Source of the DNA: Amylostereum areolatum
Taxonomy: Eukaryota; Basidiomycota; Agaricomycetes; Russulales; Stereaceae
Assembly (NCBI GenBank): GCA_012932865.1
Contig: SAXG01000023.1
Coordinates: 561,559 to 625,558, forward strand
Length of the DNA: 64,000 nt
Reading direction: 5' to 3'
Below, one piece after another: positions 23,501-39,300 of this stretch. Position numbers and translations under genes: made by a program. Numbering within the stretch: the stretch's first letter is position 1; the number at the start of each line of letters is the position of its first letter. The notes under the pieces were generated by a model. That model was given only the letters and a program-made list of their open reading frames with translations. It was not told the DNA's origin and did no database searches.

Positions 23501-25457
23501 CAGGAAGTCGCTCGCGCGTCTTCAACATATCTTGGTACTTTGCGGTTCTCTGCAGTGCTTCAAATTCGCTCTTGACCGCGGCATCTGTCCTGAGATCCAT
23601 CCGACGGAAGCCACCTTTCTTCTTTGACGACCTTGCTTGCGTTGCTTCAGCAGGCCCTTCATCGTCCTCGTCTTCAGCCACCTTACGGGGCATGAGATGA
23701 CGCATTACAAGGTTGATATCTGGGGCCCCTTGATCTTCGATGATAGCCCATTGTTCCTCGACGACTTGCATCGCGCCAATACAGATACCCCAGCCATTTT
23801 CCAGGATGACACCGTTTTTGAAAGCAGTGAGGAGGTGTGAAAGCAGGTGTAGGCGAATATATGCAGGAGTCGACGTGGAAGTGATGTACATTGGGGGAGG
23901 TCTGCTTGAGCGGTTGTAATAATAGCTAGGTGGGATGACGAAGTTGAGCTGGAGAGGCGCGGTGAAAAGTGGTAAGACTACGATAGAGTCTTCGGTCCAG
24001 GACGCGCCCATCGACTCGATTTCTTCCTCGCTGATCTCGTCCCCGATGTCAACCTCCTTGGGTGGGGATCCCAATATGGAGCGCCAGTCCGCGCCCATGA
24101 GTCTTCGATTGAGAGCTGCGATAAGAAGAGCCCAGTCACCGAGGATACGGGGGTCTGCGGTACATTCGCGGACGACGTGAGCGGGCCAACCTGCCTGTTT
24201 GACTGCCCGGTCTTCGATCCAGCGTTTGCTAATGTCGTCCTTCTGACCGTGGACACCAGTGACGAAGGTATTGGAAGAGTTGTTGGCTGGGAGGAACCGC
24301 GCTGGGAGGTCGACTTCAGGGAGATGAAGGATGAGATACTCGATACAGGCGTCAAGAGGAGAAGCAGAACGCAAGAGGTTCGAAGTGAAAGACGATGGCT
24401 CCGACAGATAGGTCACAGCCTTGCGCGCCTGGGGAAGCTTGAAACCGAGCGTCTGCAGTTGCTTTATGAGATCTGGTACTTGCATCTCAGAAAGAACGAG
24501 TGAAGAGTTGTCTTGGGCTTCGGGGTGCTGGGATACCTCCTGCGAGAACAAATGTAAACAAGCGGAGGACAACTACGAATGGGCTGGCGGATTACTTGTC
24601 GGATGGCATCTTCAACTAACTCGCGAAGTTCAGTGGACATCTTGACCTCGATTTCGTTGGAGAATTCCTTCATGGCCGCCGCTTCGTGAGCCTGACTCCC
24701 TGGCCTAGCATCTTCTTTCTTCTGAACAGCTTTAGCCTGGCGTTCTTCGACCGATTTGCGCGCGGCAAAAGGATCCCCTGCATACATCCACTTCAGGTGT
24801 TCTTCAGCGACCTTGTGTTCGGCAGCGAGTACGTTCCAGTAGTCGCGAGGGCCGGGAGGAAGGACCCGGTTAAGTTGAATACCATTGCAAAACTAACCAG
24901 AACACAGAGCCTTCAATCGCTTGAACAAGGTATACGAGAAAACGAGCTGAACCAACGCGGTACAAAGCATAGGTTGCCCCCCACTGTCTGGCTTCTACGG
25001 CAGAAGGACAGAAGTAAGGGGGGTGGGGCTCCATACGAACAGATTCTCGCTCCTGTCCCGAACTCTTCTGTACCAGGCGGCTGAGTGTAACAACGAAGCA
25101 CCAACCGTCGTCTCGTTTACGCTGTATATCAAGAATGAGGGGCGAGTTATCTAAATATGGCTGTGAAACTGACCGTGTCTACGTTAGGTCTTTCCCATCC
25201 ATTCTTCTGGCACCTGTTCCGTCAAAGCAGGTGTCAGAGCAGGTGAAGGTTGGAAGCTACCTTTCTTGGAGTAAACTAAAGGGGTACTTGGATCCGACTG
25301 GAAATAATGGTTTGGCCTCTGTCTTGGTGGCATCAGGTGGAGGTCCAGCGCCAAAGTCCGAGCTCCAGAAGTCCTTCTTTGAGTCTTTCTTGGATGGCCC
25401 AGACTTGGAAGAATTGCCCGCATTGCCTGAACGGACGATGCCCTTACGAGGCGGCAT
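20555..25457 (-). CDS. DExH-box RNA helicase (DHX57/YLR419W/ucp12-like), about 1,370 aa
   Basis: A multi-exon gene starting at [20 protein letters not shown]. Domain order: basic N terminus; [18 protein letters not shown]; a UBA-like helix bundle ([20 protein letters not shown]); an acidic linker; then the helicase core. Core motifs are [15 protein letters not shown] (I), [12 protein letters not shown] (Ia), [11 protein letters not shown] (DEVH form of motif II), LMSATI (III), IFLPGVQEI (IV), [13 protein letters not shown] (V) and RRGRAGR (VI). They are followed by the winged-helix, ratchet and OB-fold regions. SGKTTQ is encoded by a separate 21-nt exon (23359-23379). No frame break was seen, although not every splice site was fixed. 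The family unwinds structured RNA, with links to translation; the exact function here is unknown. Confidence 0.88.
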
Positions 25458-25672
25458 CTGGTCCGAAAGCCCTACGACGATGCTGAAAAGTAGAGCTGGT
25501 GTGGTTGAAAGAGAGGAATGATTGCCGTTTTTCTTTGCCTGACTGCCAACGACTAGCCGGTCGCGGCCCGGTACCGTGCAGCTTAGTCATTCACGCGGAA
25601 GCTCTCGCGTTGACTTGAAGTTGTCATTGTACCACCGCCCTCTCTAGGCCTTCTCCTCCCCCTACTCTCCCT
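25458..25672. promoter_or_regulatory. Bidirectional promoter between two RNA helicase genes
   Basis: A 215-bp spacer separates the start codons of the DExH helicase (-) and PRP22 (+). It is pyrimidine-rich towards PRP22 and has no obvious TATA box. Confidence 0.6.
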
Positions 25673-29432
<3,760 letters not shown>

Positions 29433-29966
29433 GGGCTGAATATGGTGTTGTACTAGTTATTTTACCCGCTTGTTTGTATTATGGAATCTAGGGGATTCTG
29501 TGTATCCTCTAGACTAATCATTTATATCAGTGTGAACAGCAGACGAATAGACAGTGCCGTCGTTGTTTTGGCTGTTGGAAGAAAGGACGACAGTAATCCA
29601 AATGCAACTCGTATTGGATACTAGTGATGTCGGTGCAATTGCACGCGGCAAACAGGACTCCTTCATTTGTATATCGACGACCCTTGTAGTCCAGCTATCC
29701 CCTGATACTGTGTGTTATAGTCTCCCCGCCGCCTAGGATGCCAATTGTCGTGGGGCTAGATAGTTGACTCGCCAGTGTCATCCGCCATTCGCTGAGCGGG
29801 ACTGTGCAGCGTGTCGGATATCAGAGTGTCGGATGCCTTGGGGTAATGGAGAGTGATTGCTTGTTTATTAGATGACTGCAAGTAACTGGATACCGACGGA
29901 CGTTACTTGGGATCGTCTGAGTACTAGTACGGTCACATACCTCGGATACCGCTTTTCTCAGTTCAT
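29433..29966. other. Convergent 3' intergenic region, no gene seen
   Basis: This 534-bp interval separates the 3' ends of PRP22 (+) and the NXT1-like gene (-). No coding potential was recognised; it should hold both transcript ends. Confidence 0.5.
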
Positions 29967-30527
29967 TTAACCAACAAAACGCATCGTATCCGCGCTGATG
30001 TAGTATTTGGCAACCTCCCCGGTTTTGAGGGTGACAGTCGAATCGGGCGCGAGCATGAATGTCTGAGTGAAGACGCGCGGGTGACCCTCGATGTTGTTTT
30101 TAGGCGTCGAGGCTGGATTGCCGGCTGGGCCTTGACCATGTACAACGTTCCCAGACACGGTCACAAGCAATGAGGGTGGCTGTGAGCCTAACGAGAATAA
30201 GTCAGCAAGAGAAGAGGAAACCGTAAGATACGAGATGCACCTGGGATGGGATGACAATCGAAGGAAAGCACTTCATGTTTCGACTTGGGCATCTTGGAGA
30301 TGAGGTCGCGCACTCCGTCAGCCCCTGCGTAAGGGTTTCCATTCCAGCTGATGGCTGAGTTCGGGCGATAGAAATTGGGGAGGTCGTTTATGCGAGTGCT
30401 CGAATCGTAGGCAGAGTAATAGAGGCGCGGGTGAAATGGTCCGGCAGCGCCGTGTGGCAATTTCGCTGATCTATCAAAAAGTTTAGCCTCTGAACTAGCA
30501 ACACCAAGCTGAAACACTTGCTCTCAT
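29967..30527 (-). CDS. nxt1: NTF2-like mRNA export factor (NXT1/p15 type), about 152 aa, one apparent frameshift
   Basis: Exons 30527-30518 (10 nt), 30470-30241 and 30187-29967. Conserved points are DHFTR, LYYSAYDSS, DLPNFYRPNSAISWNGNPY, KHEVLSFDCHPIPG, LLVTVSGNV, FTQTFMLAP and ISADTMRFVG. Together these are the NTF2 fold of the p15/NXT1 group, which pairs with the large Mex67/NXF subunit to carry mRNA through nuclear pores. Between DHFTR and LYYSAYD the frame shifts by two bases at a GC-GC repeat (plus strand 30425-30428), so one GC dinucleotide appears surplus. The very short first exon is inferred from the splice pattern. Confidence 0.8.
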
Positions 30528-31084
30528 TTTTTATTTTGTGAGTATGCCATGTTCTTAATAGCATAAGCTTGTTCAGGCGCGTCGCGGTGTAAGGCAGAAC
30601 CAAAGGACCAGTGTTGTCATTGACGGGGTCACAGGGGAGTCAATCAGCCGTCTCCAAGTCAACGGATGACGTCATCAACGGTTGACTTGACGCGGTCAAA
30701 GGCGAGGGGGTGGGAACCGGATTAATTGCCATACTAGGTATAATTTTACATAAGCCACATTTGTGCCGATACCCGCCCGAGAAGCATGAGGCAAAACATT
30801 TGTTTGCTCCTAGCACCATCGAGACGAATGCACAAATTGCGGTATCTGGTTGATACCAGGAGTCAAATAAAAACTATTTAGGATGGTGTATTAGATTTTT
30901 TTTTCCTGCGTGGACGTGGACGACGGCACTTGAGAGACATGTGGGAAAGTCACGTGTTACTTGAGTCGTCACCGGTGACAAAACCCCCTCTAACAACACA
31001 GTTGATTGAACTTGACGTGACGCTATTGACGGCCAGTTCAAGCGGTCAATGAAAACACTGAAAAGCGACAACTGTGGTGCGTAA
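30528..31084. promoter_or_regulatory. Divergent upstream region rich in TTGAC/GTCAA motifs
   Basis: This 557-bp region lies between NXT1 (-) and ISC1 (+). It contains the palindrome ATGACGTCAT at 30666-30675, which is a CRE/bZIP-type site, and CACGTG at 30951-30956. Many TTGAC or GTCAA pentamers on both strands cluster around 30640-30710 and 31005-31055. Functional binding is inferred from the motif forms only. Confidence 0.5.
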
Positions 31085-32793
31085 ATGTCAATTGACTCCA
31101 CGGCACCGGTCGGACGCACGGACCCGAGCAAGCGCGACGTCGAGCGGCGAGCTGCCCAACGTCGACTCCGCGACGAGGATTCCGAAGACCAGATTCGCAT
31201 ATTCAGTCTAAACTGCTGGTGCGTATAGTGCTATCTATCTCGAAAGTCCATATGAGTTGTGCAGCATGCAGGGGCCTCAAGTATGTCTCGAAGGACAGGT
31301 CGGACCGCGTCCTCGCCATCGCTGACTTCCTCGCAACAGCCCCCTACGACATCGTCGCCCTGCAAGAGCTCTGGGTCTATGCCGACTACGAGATTGTGCG
31401 AGCGAGTGTTATGAGGTATCTTCCGTTTGCAAAGTTTTTCTACAGGTGAGTTATGATAGTGTGTGTGTGGACGGCATACTAACATCACGTACCATGGTGC
31501 AGTGGTGCATTAGGAGCGGGACTGGCCATTTTCTCTAGATTTCCTATCATCGCTGCCACCATACAGCCGTATTCGCTCAATGGCTCTCCTATCGATGTTA
31601 CGGGTGGCGATTGGTTCGTGGGCAAGGCTGCCGCGAGCGTGTTAATCACTCACCCCGTCCTTGGCCAAGTGCAAATCTTCAACACACATGTGAGCTCTAT
31701 CGTCGAGTTCTCGACCTTCCAGATCACTAAGCCTCCATTCAGCTCTTTGCGAAGGGGGGAGAAGGCGGCCCAGAGCATCATCGAGCTCACCGCCTGGTGA
31801 ACGCATGGGAGTTCGCCAAGCTGGCGAAACAGTCCGCGGAAATTGGTCGATACGTGATTGCGGTGCGTACTACTCAATTTATTGTCGCGAAACATGGTCT
31901 AATTGTTTAAAAAAATAGGCCGGCGACTTCAACAGTATCCCCACAACACTTCCTATGACCGTTATCCGTGACCATGCAGGACTGACAGATGCATGGGCTT
32001 CGCTTCACCCTCCACCGTCCCCATCCGACATTTCCAATAGCAATTCATCTCCCCAAGATGCCATATCTACCTATGGTGTCACCGCCGACTCTCCCATCAA
32101 CACTTATTCCGCAGGAAAACCGCTTGATACCCACGCACGAGCAGCGCAAGGCAAACGCCTCGACTACGTACTGTTTCGCGATCCAGCACCTTATTTGATG
32201 GCGTCTTCTTCACTGATTCCTCCGCGCCCAACGCTTGTATGTTCACATGCGCGTGTCCAACTCACGGAACTCGTCCCTGGGCGCGCCTTCTCCTATTCAG
32301 ACCACTTCGGCCTCGAAAGCCACGCTCACAATCAAGCATCCCGAACACGCCAATAATACGCTTCCGTCGGAAGCGCACGATACTTCGATTGCATCCTATC
32401 GCGGGGCCAACGTCTCCGTTCGCCATTCCACACCTCTCTGCGTCAGCCACGACCTCCGTTCTCAGCGCGCTCGCCACCTGTTTCCGCTATGCACAAGGGC
32501 GATCCCAACGTGAACTCGCCGCCTTCGCAGGGTGCCTAGCGTTTGACTTCGTCCTCCTTTTCGGCGCCTCGTGGTGCCCGACCCGTTGGACACCACTGCT
32601 AGTTCTTGCAGGTGCGGTGTCGACATGGTGGGGGACCACAATGCTCTATGTGGGGTTCGTGTATGGGCGTTGGGAGCTCAACGCGTTGATGAATGTGATA
32701 GAGGAAATGGAGCTATACCGGAGGGGAGTGGAGGGGGGCATGGATGGGAACGATCTAAACGATGTTTTCAAGTCCAGGGAGATCAGCTTTTGA
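31085..32793 (+). CDS. ISC1: ISC1-type inositol phosphosphingolipid phospholipase C (neutral sphingomyelinase family), frame disturbed
   Basis: DNase I-like phosphodiesterase fold: IFSLNCWGLKYVSKDRSDR, DIVALQELWVYADYE, ALGAGLAIFSRFPII, GDWFVGKAA, IFNTHLFAKGGEGGPEHHRA, AAGDFNSIPTT, RLDYVLFR and SDHFGLE. Asn, Glu and Asp/His residues of the Mg-dependent active site are present. The C terminus has two membrane segments (FAGCLAFDFVLLFGASW and LVLAGAVSTWWGTTMLYVGF), as in yeast Isc1. The family hydrolyses complex sphingolipids to ceramide at ER and mitochondrial membranes. After SDHFGLE the frame moves by one base (surplus A within 32316-32318) to ATLTIKHPEHA. It changes again before SALATCFRYAQGRSQRELAA, through a second indel or an unrecognised small intron around 32400-32440. 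Confidence 0.85.
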
Positions 32794-32872
32794 CTCTCAG
32801 TCTAGCTAACTGGGCACTTATACTAAGTTAGCAGGATACATATTTCGATTGCGTCACATGACCGATTTCGAA

Positions 32873-32893
32873 TACTCAGTACTCAGTACTCAG
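32873..32893 (+). repeat. Three tandem TACTCAG units
   Basis: Three perfect 7-bp copies occur 80 bp after the ISC1 stop codon. Confidence 0.85.
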
Positions 32894-33189
32894 CCCCCCA
32901 ACACAAGTACGGCCGACCACGGCTCGACGACTCCATGATCGCTTACCGCGCAACCGCCTCATAGAACGTGGCGGATCTAAAGGCCGCCGCCTCTCATCTG
33001 TCGCTCATGATCTGAATCAGGTCGGACATCTGAATAATCCAAGAGGGGCAGAGCAAGACAGAGCGGCCGTGGACCGTATGCATCATTGGTAGTAGTGTGG
33101 AACCCGATCTGCCGTTGTCCGAGATATGCCAGTCAGTGCGTCACGTAAAGGCACGTAGATATTGGTATGAACGGGAGGCGGATAGTGAG

Positions 33190-33347
33190 TGCTGAATGCG
33201 TGTGGATGGACCTGGGATTCAAACTAAATTCAAGAATCGGCCTTATAAAATATGAACATACAAGGGGGGACGGCTGAGCGCCGTCGGGTTAAGTCAGTAG
33301 TGACACCACTAGACCATGACTCGGTGGTTAAGTTATGTACTTACTAC
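33190..33347 (-). repeat. Possible tRNA-derived SINE or tRNA-like relic
   Basis: On the minus strand TGGTCTAGTGG (33316-33306) fits a pol III A box, and GTTTGAATCCC (33224-33214) fits a B box. Between them is a hairpin, GACGGC-GCTCA-GCCGTC. The box spacing of about 80 nt is longer than in an ordinary tRNA and no cloverleaf closes, so a SINE or decayed tRNA-like element is more likely than a functional tRNA. Copy number in the genome would decide. Confidence 0.4.
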
Positions 33348-36300
33348 ACAGAGGCAAGAAGCGACCGCGCACGTCGCTACTAGTTGCTCCGGTTTGAATT
33401 AATTTAGCAGTGGATTGGAATGATTACACGCACTCATGCACTGGCAGTTCCCAATGGTTGTGGGATGGAACGGAAGGTAGGTGGAGGTGGAGGGGCTCCA
33501 TAGACCGCGTAGATGACACGGGGAACGGGAGTTGGAACATACTAGCACTTACTCACACTGGGAGGAGCACACGACGTGTGTCGAGGGTCACAAGACCTCA
33601 GCTCTGTTCCTTCGGACGAGTTACCATCAGGTACGCCCACTATACACGCACGTAAGCCTAGCTCCCAGGGGGCGGAGAACGGTACTCACGAGACCGCGAT
33701 CGGAAGCAACGTCGTAGGAATTGGACGTGAGGGCTGGTTGCTGGAGTTCGTGGGCTCTGAAGCTTGAGGTCTTGAATATGAATGGAATTTGAAGGCTGGC
33801 GCTTCATATTGAAAGTTTGGAGGGCGAGCCTTTGGATGATGGTCTGCGCCATGGTCCTGTCAAACCTCTAGAGCGTACTAAGCTCGCTCCAGACTCAGCG
33901 CGAACGGTGCATGGCGCCGTGCAGCTCCAAGTCTCATAGCTCGAAACGCGACGCTCCTCTCCTAATCAAAGGCCGCTCACTGAGAAGTCCGGTCGACAGA
34001 AGGTCTAGACAGGCCATACGTCAATGGAGGGGTAAGTCTGGACTTGATTGAATTTTTCGAAGTCGAGGGAGAAAGGTCGATAATGCAGCCTGAGAGCCAT
34101 CCGAGACACCGGGGAGGAACGACAGACGTCGAGACCTCTTCTGAGTCAACCTGAGAGATTGGTTGTGGAGTTCGACGATACCGTTCGGCCGTTCTGTCTG
34201 TATGCGACGCGTCGAGCCATTGCAAGGGTTATCTCGCACCACACCTCCTTGCGCTCTCTAGAATTGGCCAGAGAGGAGGGGTCAGGTGGCTACCGAAGGA
34301 CGTCGGAAGAAACGCTGACCTCAATTACTTCTCCCCCTTTCGCACACTCCGAACAACACTAACTTCTCGAAGTTCCCGTTGGCGTGTCACTGCGCAGCTG
34401 ACGGTATGAATACCGCGCCTAAAATCGATCAAAAGGGTTAGCTACAAGACCTGCTCTGTTGTTTATTCGAGTTGATAATTGGACTTTTTTCTCCGTTGAC
34501 TCTGGTTGAGGCAGAGATGAATGGGTAGTTCAAGCGCGTTAGGGGTTCGAAAGCTGAGCATACTGGACTTGAGGACAATGCACAAACGTCCCTTGCTTGC
34601 CAGAGGTGCGAAAGATACTATCCTGTCTGCCAAGTATCTCTGATGACCTGTCGTAGTCAAGAGCGTCCAAACAGAAGATGATGACGCACCGTGCGCTCTT
34701 TCTTGCCACAGCCAGCTCTCTGCCGCACGGTAACCTTCGTTAGTTATCCCCGCGTGCTCGGCCCTGTCCACTGATGACCGCCCTGCGCCCGATGACACCG
34801 TGAGCCCGTAAGCTTGATCATGCGTACTTATGTGGGTTCGATCGACTGGAACGAACATGATGATGTCACATCTGCCCAGGCGCGGGGAGGCAATATCCTG
34901 ACATTGTCGGTCGTAGCGGGCGAACAGTCGGCGTTGTGTCGGGTCAAAGAACGTCGATGGAAAGAAGGAAACGGCACTTCTGCTTCTTTAGTCGCATGTT
35001 GGTTGGCTGGCCGATGGATACAGCGGCGAACCTCAGCGTTAAGTGGGAGTAAAGCTAGAATGCAGCGGAGTCGAGTGAGTTGCCACAGCTGCAAAGGTTG
35101 CGCATGAGTTTGTAGAATGAAAGTTAATATTCATTTTTATCCCGATCGTCCTGACCAAAATAGTCGCCGAACCCGTCGTCTACCGTTCGGTCGTTAATTA
35201 AGTCCAGCAGGTCGGACCCACGACCGCCGGGCATGCGTGGGCACGATCATTGTTCATAAGGACATCCAGAAGGAGAAGACGGACACTCGATGACGTACCG
35301 TGTCTGCAGTTCACATTGGGGATGGCATGCATCGCCACTCCGCCTGGGATTGGTCTCATTGTGTCGGAACGCATATTTCCATTAGTGTAGATGAATGGAC
35401 GAAGCCGCACGGAAAGGAACCATAACGTTGAACACGCTTCGTGGAATGGTCGAGAGAACACTTCCCATAGAGACTTGTCGGCGGCGAGTCTGTTTCCCGA
35501 GGAAGCCCCTTGGTCTTCTTGAACACATGGACCGGACGGCGTACTGGCAGAGCCACTGAGGTTGAAGAAGTTTCCCTTAGGGGGAAGGTTGACGAGGAAC
35601 CAAGGCCACGCACGCACGCACGCGAGCAACACATGGCTTGGATACATCTAATCGATGGGGAATGTCAGATCGCCAGTAGACAAGAAGAGACGCGAGTTGA
35701 CACACTGGCCATACGTGCACGCGATCGAACTTTCCTATGAGTTTCCAGTGAGCGTGTGGCGAAGGAAGAAACGTCAGCGAGAACACCAGAGCCTTCGCCA
35801 AAGAACCTCAAAGTCTTCTCGGTCAGACTCTACTCGGTTGACGAGTTGTACAGCGGCTAGAAGGCGGCCCACTTCGAAAACGATGGTAGGTGATATTTCG
35901 AACGCGCCTACCTAGAGACATTGGCGCCGTCGGGGCCAGAATTGGTGGGAAGTCCGTCACCGACGTGAGAAAGATCAGCGCTATACGCTCAAGCCCAAGG
36001 GAGAAAATGTCGTCAATAATGAGGGCATGCGAATCTACGCGCGCGAGACTGCGAACAGAAATTCTTTTCGTGTCGAGTCAGGGCCAGCCGCCCCGGGGCT
36101 GTGAGTAAAAAGACGAGGTGCTGTCAGCGATAAGCACCGGTTACACGAAAGAAAAACGTACGTTGATGGTAAGGCGAAGCGCTTGGCTTGAGAGCCTCGT
36201 GAAGGAAAGGACAGACAGGCAAACAAGGATCCATGGGAAGCGATGATGATTGGGCCGAGCGTGCGGCACACGTAAAACGCGCTCCTCTCGATCTCAGGCT

Positions 36301-39300
36301 GCGTCCACTTGGATCGGATTCCACGATCCATCCTATTCCATCGGAGGACCAATACGTTCCATCCCTGAAATATGTGGATCTGATCCATCACCGAGCCAAG
36401 TGGGAAATGAAAAAGACGCGTCGGCGTCGCCAGGAGAGGAGGAGTTATGTAAATTGCAATGTTTGAGATCGTTGAAGCGAGAACTTCGATAGCGGGTCGG
36501 ACCCTTGCCCGGGTACGAGGCTAGTAGGATGCATGGATCTATGGGCAGTGCCATGCCTCCAAGCGAGGATGTGTATTCCTGAATCCTGGTGGTGGATGCA
36601 GATCATAATTCCTGTCAATAGTCGCAGGCCTGCAGGTAGTTGCGCGGAGAAGCACGGGCCGGGTCTCCGAGCGCATTGTCCCGAGCCTTCGATTGAAAGA
36701 AATCGCACGGAGTCGATGTATGTACTCGACCAACAACTTCGCCACCTGGCGCAAGATTGACCAAGTACATCGCCACCTCCGAACGCTATCCTTGCTCCAA
36801 AAATACGCACGCGTCGTCGCGTCGGCGCAAAGACGCCTTACGATGTCCAATTTCTTCGCTCGCCTCGGACCGTACATACACACCACCACGATCCCAAAAC
36901 AGAGTCCGAACGCTCGTCTAGGTCCGCCATTGGCTCCACCTAGCCAATAACCCTACCCGTACCTCACCATCCCCTTTCCTTTGACCCCGAATAACCCACT
37001 GAACCGTCTTCTCGCGTACGACACCCCGCGACATTTGTCCGGCAACCTTTCGCTTCGCACCGGGGGGACCCTTGGATGCCAGCAGCGATCATTCATACAA
37101 ACTTTATCGCGGTGGGTCAACGTAGATAAGCAGGCTGATAACAAGGAAAGTCGGGAACGAACGAAGTATTAGAGAGCAGCCCGTGCGTCCCTCCTCGGAA
37201 GAAGCCTCCCCCAACCGCTCCGCACCCACCGCGATAAGCCAGGTTCCTGCCTCCTATAAAGCTCCCTTTCCAAACAAACATTGGAGCCCGACTCGACGGA
37301 CGGGACCGTCGACCCGCTCAGCTGACCCCAACGCCCGTCGCCCTAATAAGTTTCCTGCTCCCCCTCCCCACAAGTAATTTGCAAAAACGCGCTTTTCGAG
37401 AATCGAAGAGGTTGGGAGGATCGCTACGGGGAGCCCGGGAGAGGGCGACTAGACTGTTTATGGGCGACACGAGGACGGGGGGCGGGGGATTTTCGATATC
37501 GTGTAGCACCACTTAGGTTTATGTTTATGGTGAACTTGAAAATGCGGGGTGCGGGGTAAGCGGTTCGGACCGTCCGACCCGGATGGCGGACGTGCTGCAG
37601 GACGGGGCGCGACTGAGACCTGTTGTCAACCTGTCGTGCACCGATACAGGCGATCTGCGTCCCAAGAACGCGTGTGTTTAGACTAAGAGAGTGGCCAAGA
37701 CCCGTCTGCCCTTGCTTGTTGTGCGGGTTTGTGGATCCTGGAGCGACGGGTAGGGACTCGGATGGAGACGGTGGCAGGTCGCATACCAGGGTACGAATTT
37801 AGAGAGGCGCGACGGAGGTAAAGGGGTTTTGGACGTTGATATGCTCGGTTGTGAACATGATTAATCGTATTGCACGGATGCATAGGAATGCATACAATAT
37901 CTGTAAGGTAAGTACAGGAGCGCGCTTACGAAGGAAGATACCATGCATCGGAGTGTCGGAGCGCACGATAGGCCTCCTCGGCCGATCTTACTTTCCCTTG
38001 CACTGCGATTTCCCAGTTCTGGAGATGCGGGTCGGGATGGCGAGGGAACCGAGCGCCCGGAAGGGGCTTCAGGAGAGGGTCAACATGGGAGAAGAAGAGC
38101 GAAGAGGGGGCTTCGGTTGATGGAATGAACTGGGGGAAGTGGATGAGAAGTTTGAAGGGTCGAATGTGTGGATGGGTGATGGCTGTGGATGCTGAGAGAG
38201 TGAGAGAGAGGGGAGAGAGATAACGCGGGGTTGGCAGCGAGGCTCCCTGTTCTTGCGCAGTGGGAGGAGCGGGAGGAGACGCGAGAAGAGGGTGGAGGAG
38301 ATGGAGATGGAGATGGGGGCGGCGTATCTAGGAGGAGGATTGCCCTATACGCGAAGTTGTGGATCCTAGCAAATGCTGAGTCGGGACAATTCAATCTATG
38401 CACCGATGGGCGGTTCCTTCCTTGGGGAAATGGGCAATGGCCCCAACGCAGCAAGTCGGAATCTGCCAGCGCGATTGCGTTTCGGAGGACGAATCTGAAT
38501 GCGCCCGACGAGCTTCGTCGACTTGTCCACGTTCATATACGAGGAAAAGGAAGAGCGCGCCGAAGGGCGGAATACGGCGTGCCTCCTCCTTTTGCACCGC
38601 AGGCGGCACATCGAGGGGCCACGACGGAAAGAAAGTATACGATGTTTGGTAAGACGCGAACGATCTCGAGGCAGAATCGCTGATATGTGACCTGTTCAAG
38701 CCATAATATGAACGGATCGCACACCGTACGAAAGAGACGCCTACGATCCGTGTTGTTGTTGTTGAGAGCAACGTACGGCAGCGGCAGGCACGTCCGGCGG
38801 CGCAATCAAGGTTTGGTGGGACAGGACGTCGCGATCAAAGTTTGAGAGAAGGCCAGGGGCGTCGAGGATGGCGATTGTTTTCGTTTTTGGGAGTAATGTT
38901 GGGAAATCATGGGAGGGAGGAGGTACGGGTTGCAGGGAATAAGGAGGACGAGAAGGATGAGAAGGGGTCCTGCCGCCGGCACGGCAGGCCGCAGCATGCA
39001 AGATGGCCTTTGGAAGGTGAGGAGGGGGCGAACCCTGGATGAGAAGACGGGTCGTCAGAATTGTAGAGCGGGAGGCGCCGCAAATATGTAGGGAGAGGCG
39101 GGGACCAATGTTGGAGGACAGGGAAGGGCAATGTGGGTATCGAGGGCACGTTCTGTACAGCTATGAAATGCAGAGTGGAGTTTCCGGCCATCACGGGATG
39201 TGATGCAGGCTTCGACTGGTGCTACATACATAGACGAGGCGACGGGCGACGCAGAACAAAACATAGGAAGGGGCGTGGGGAAGCGGGTTCGCACCTGGGG

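Noticed and set aside
33190..33347. Functional tRNA gene
   Set aside because: The box-like motifs are too far apart and no cloverleaf with a paired acceptor stem can be drawn; kept only as a possible SINE.
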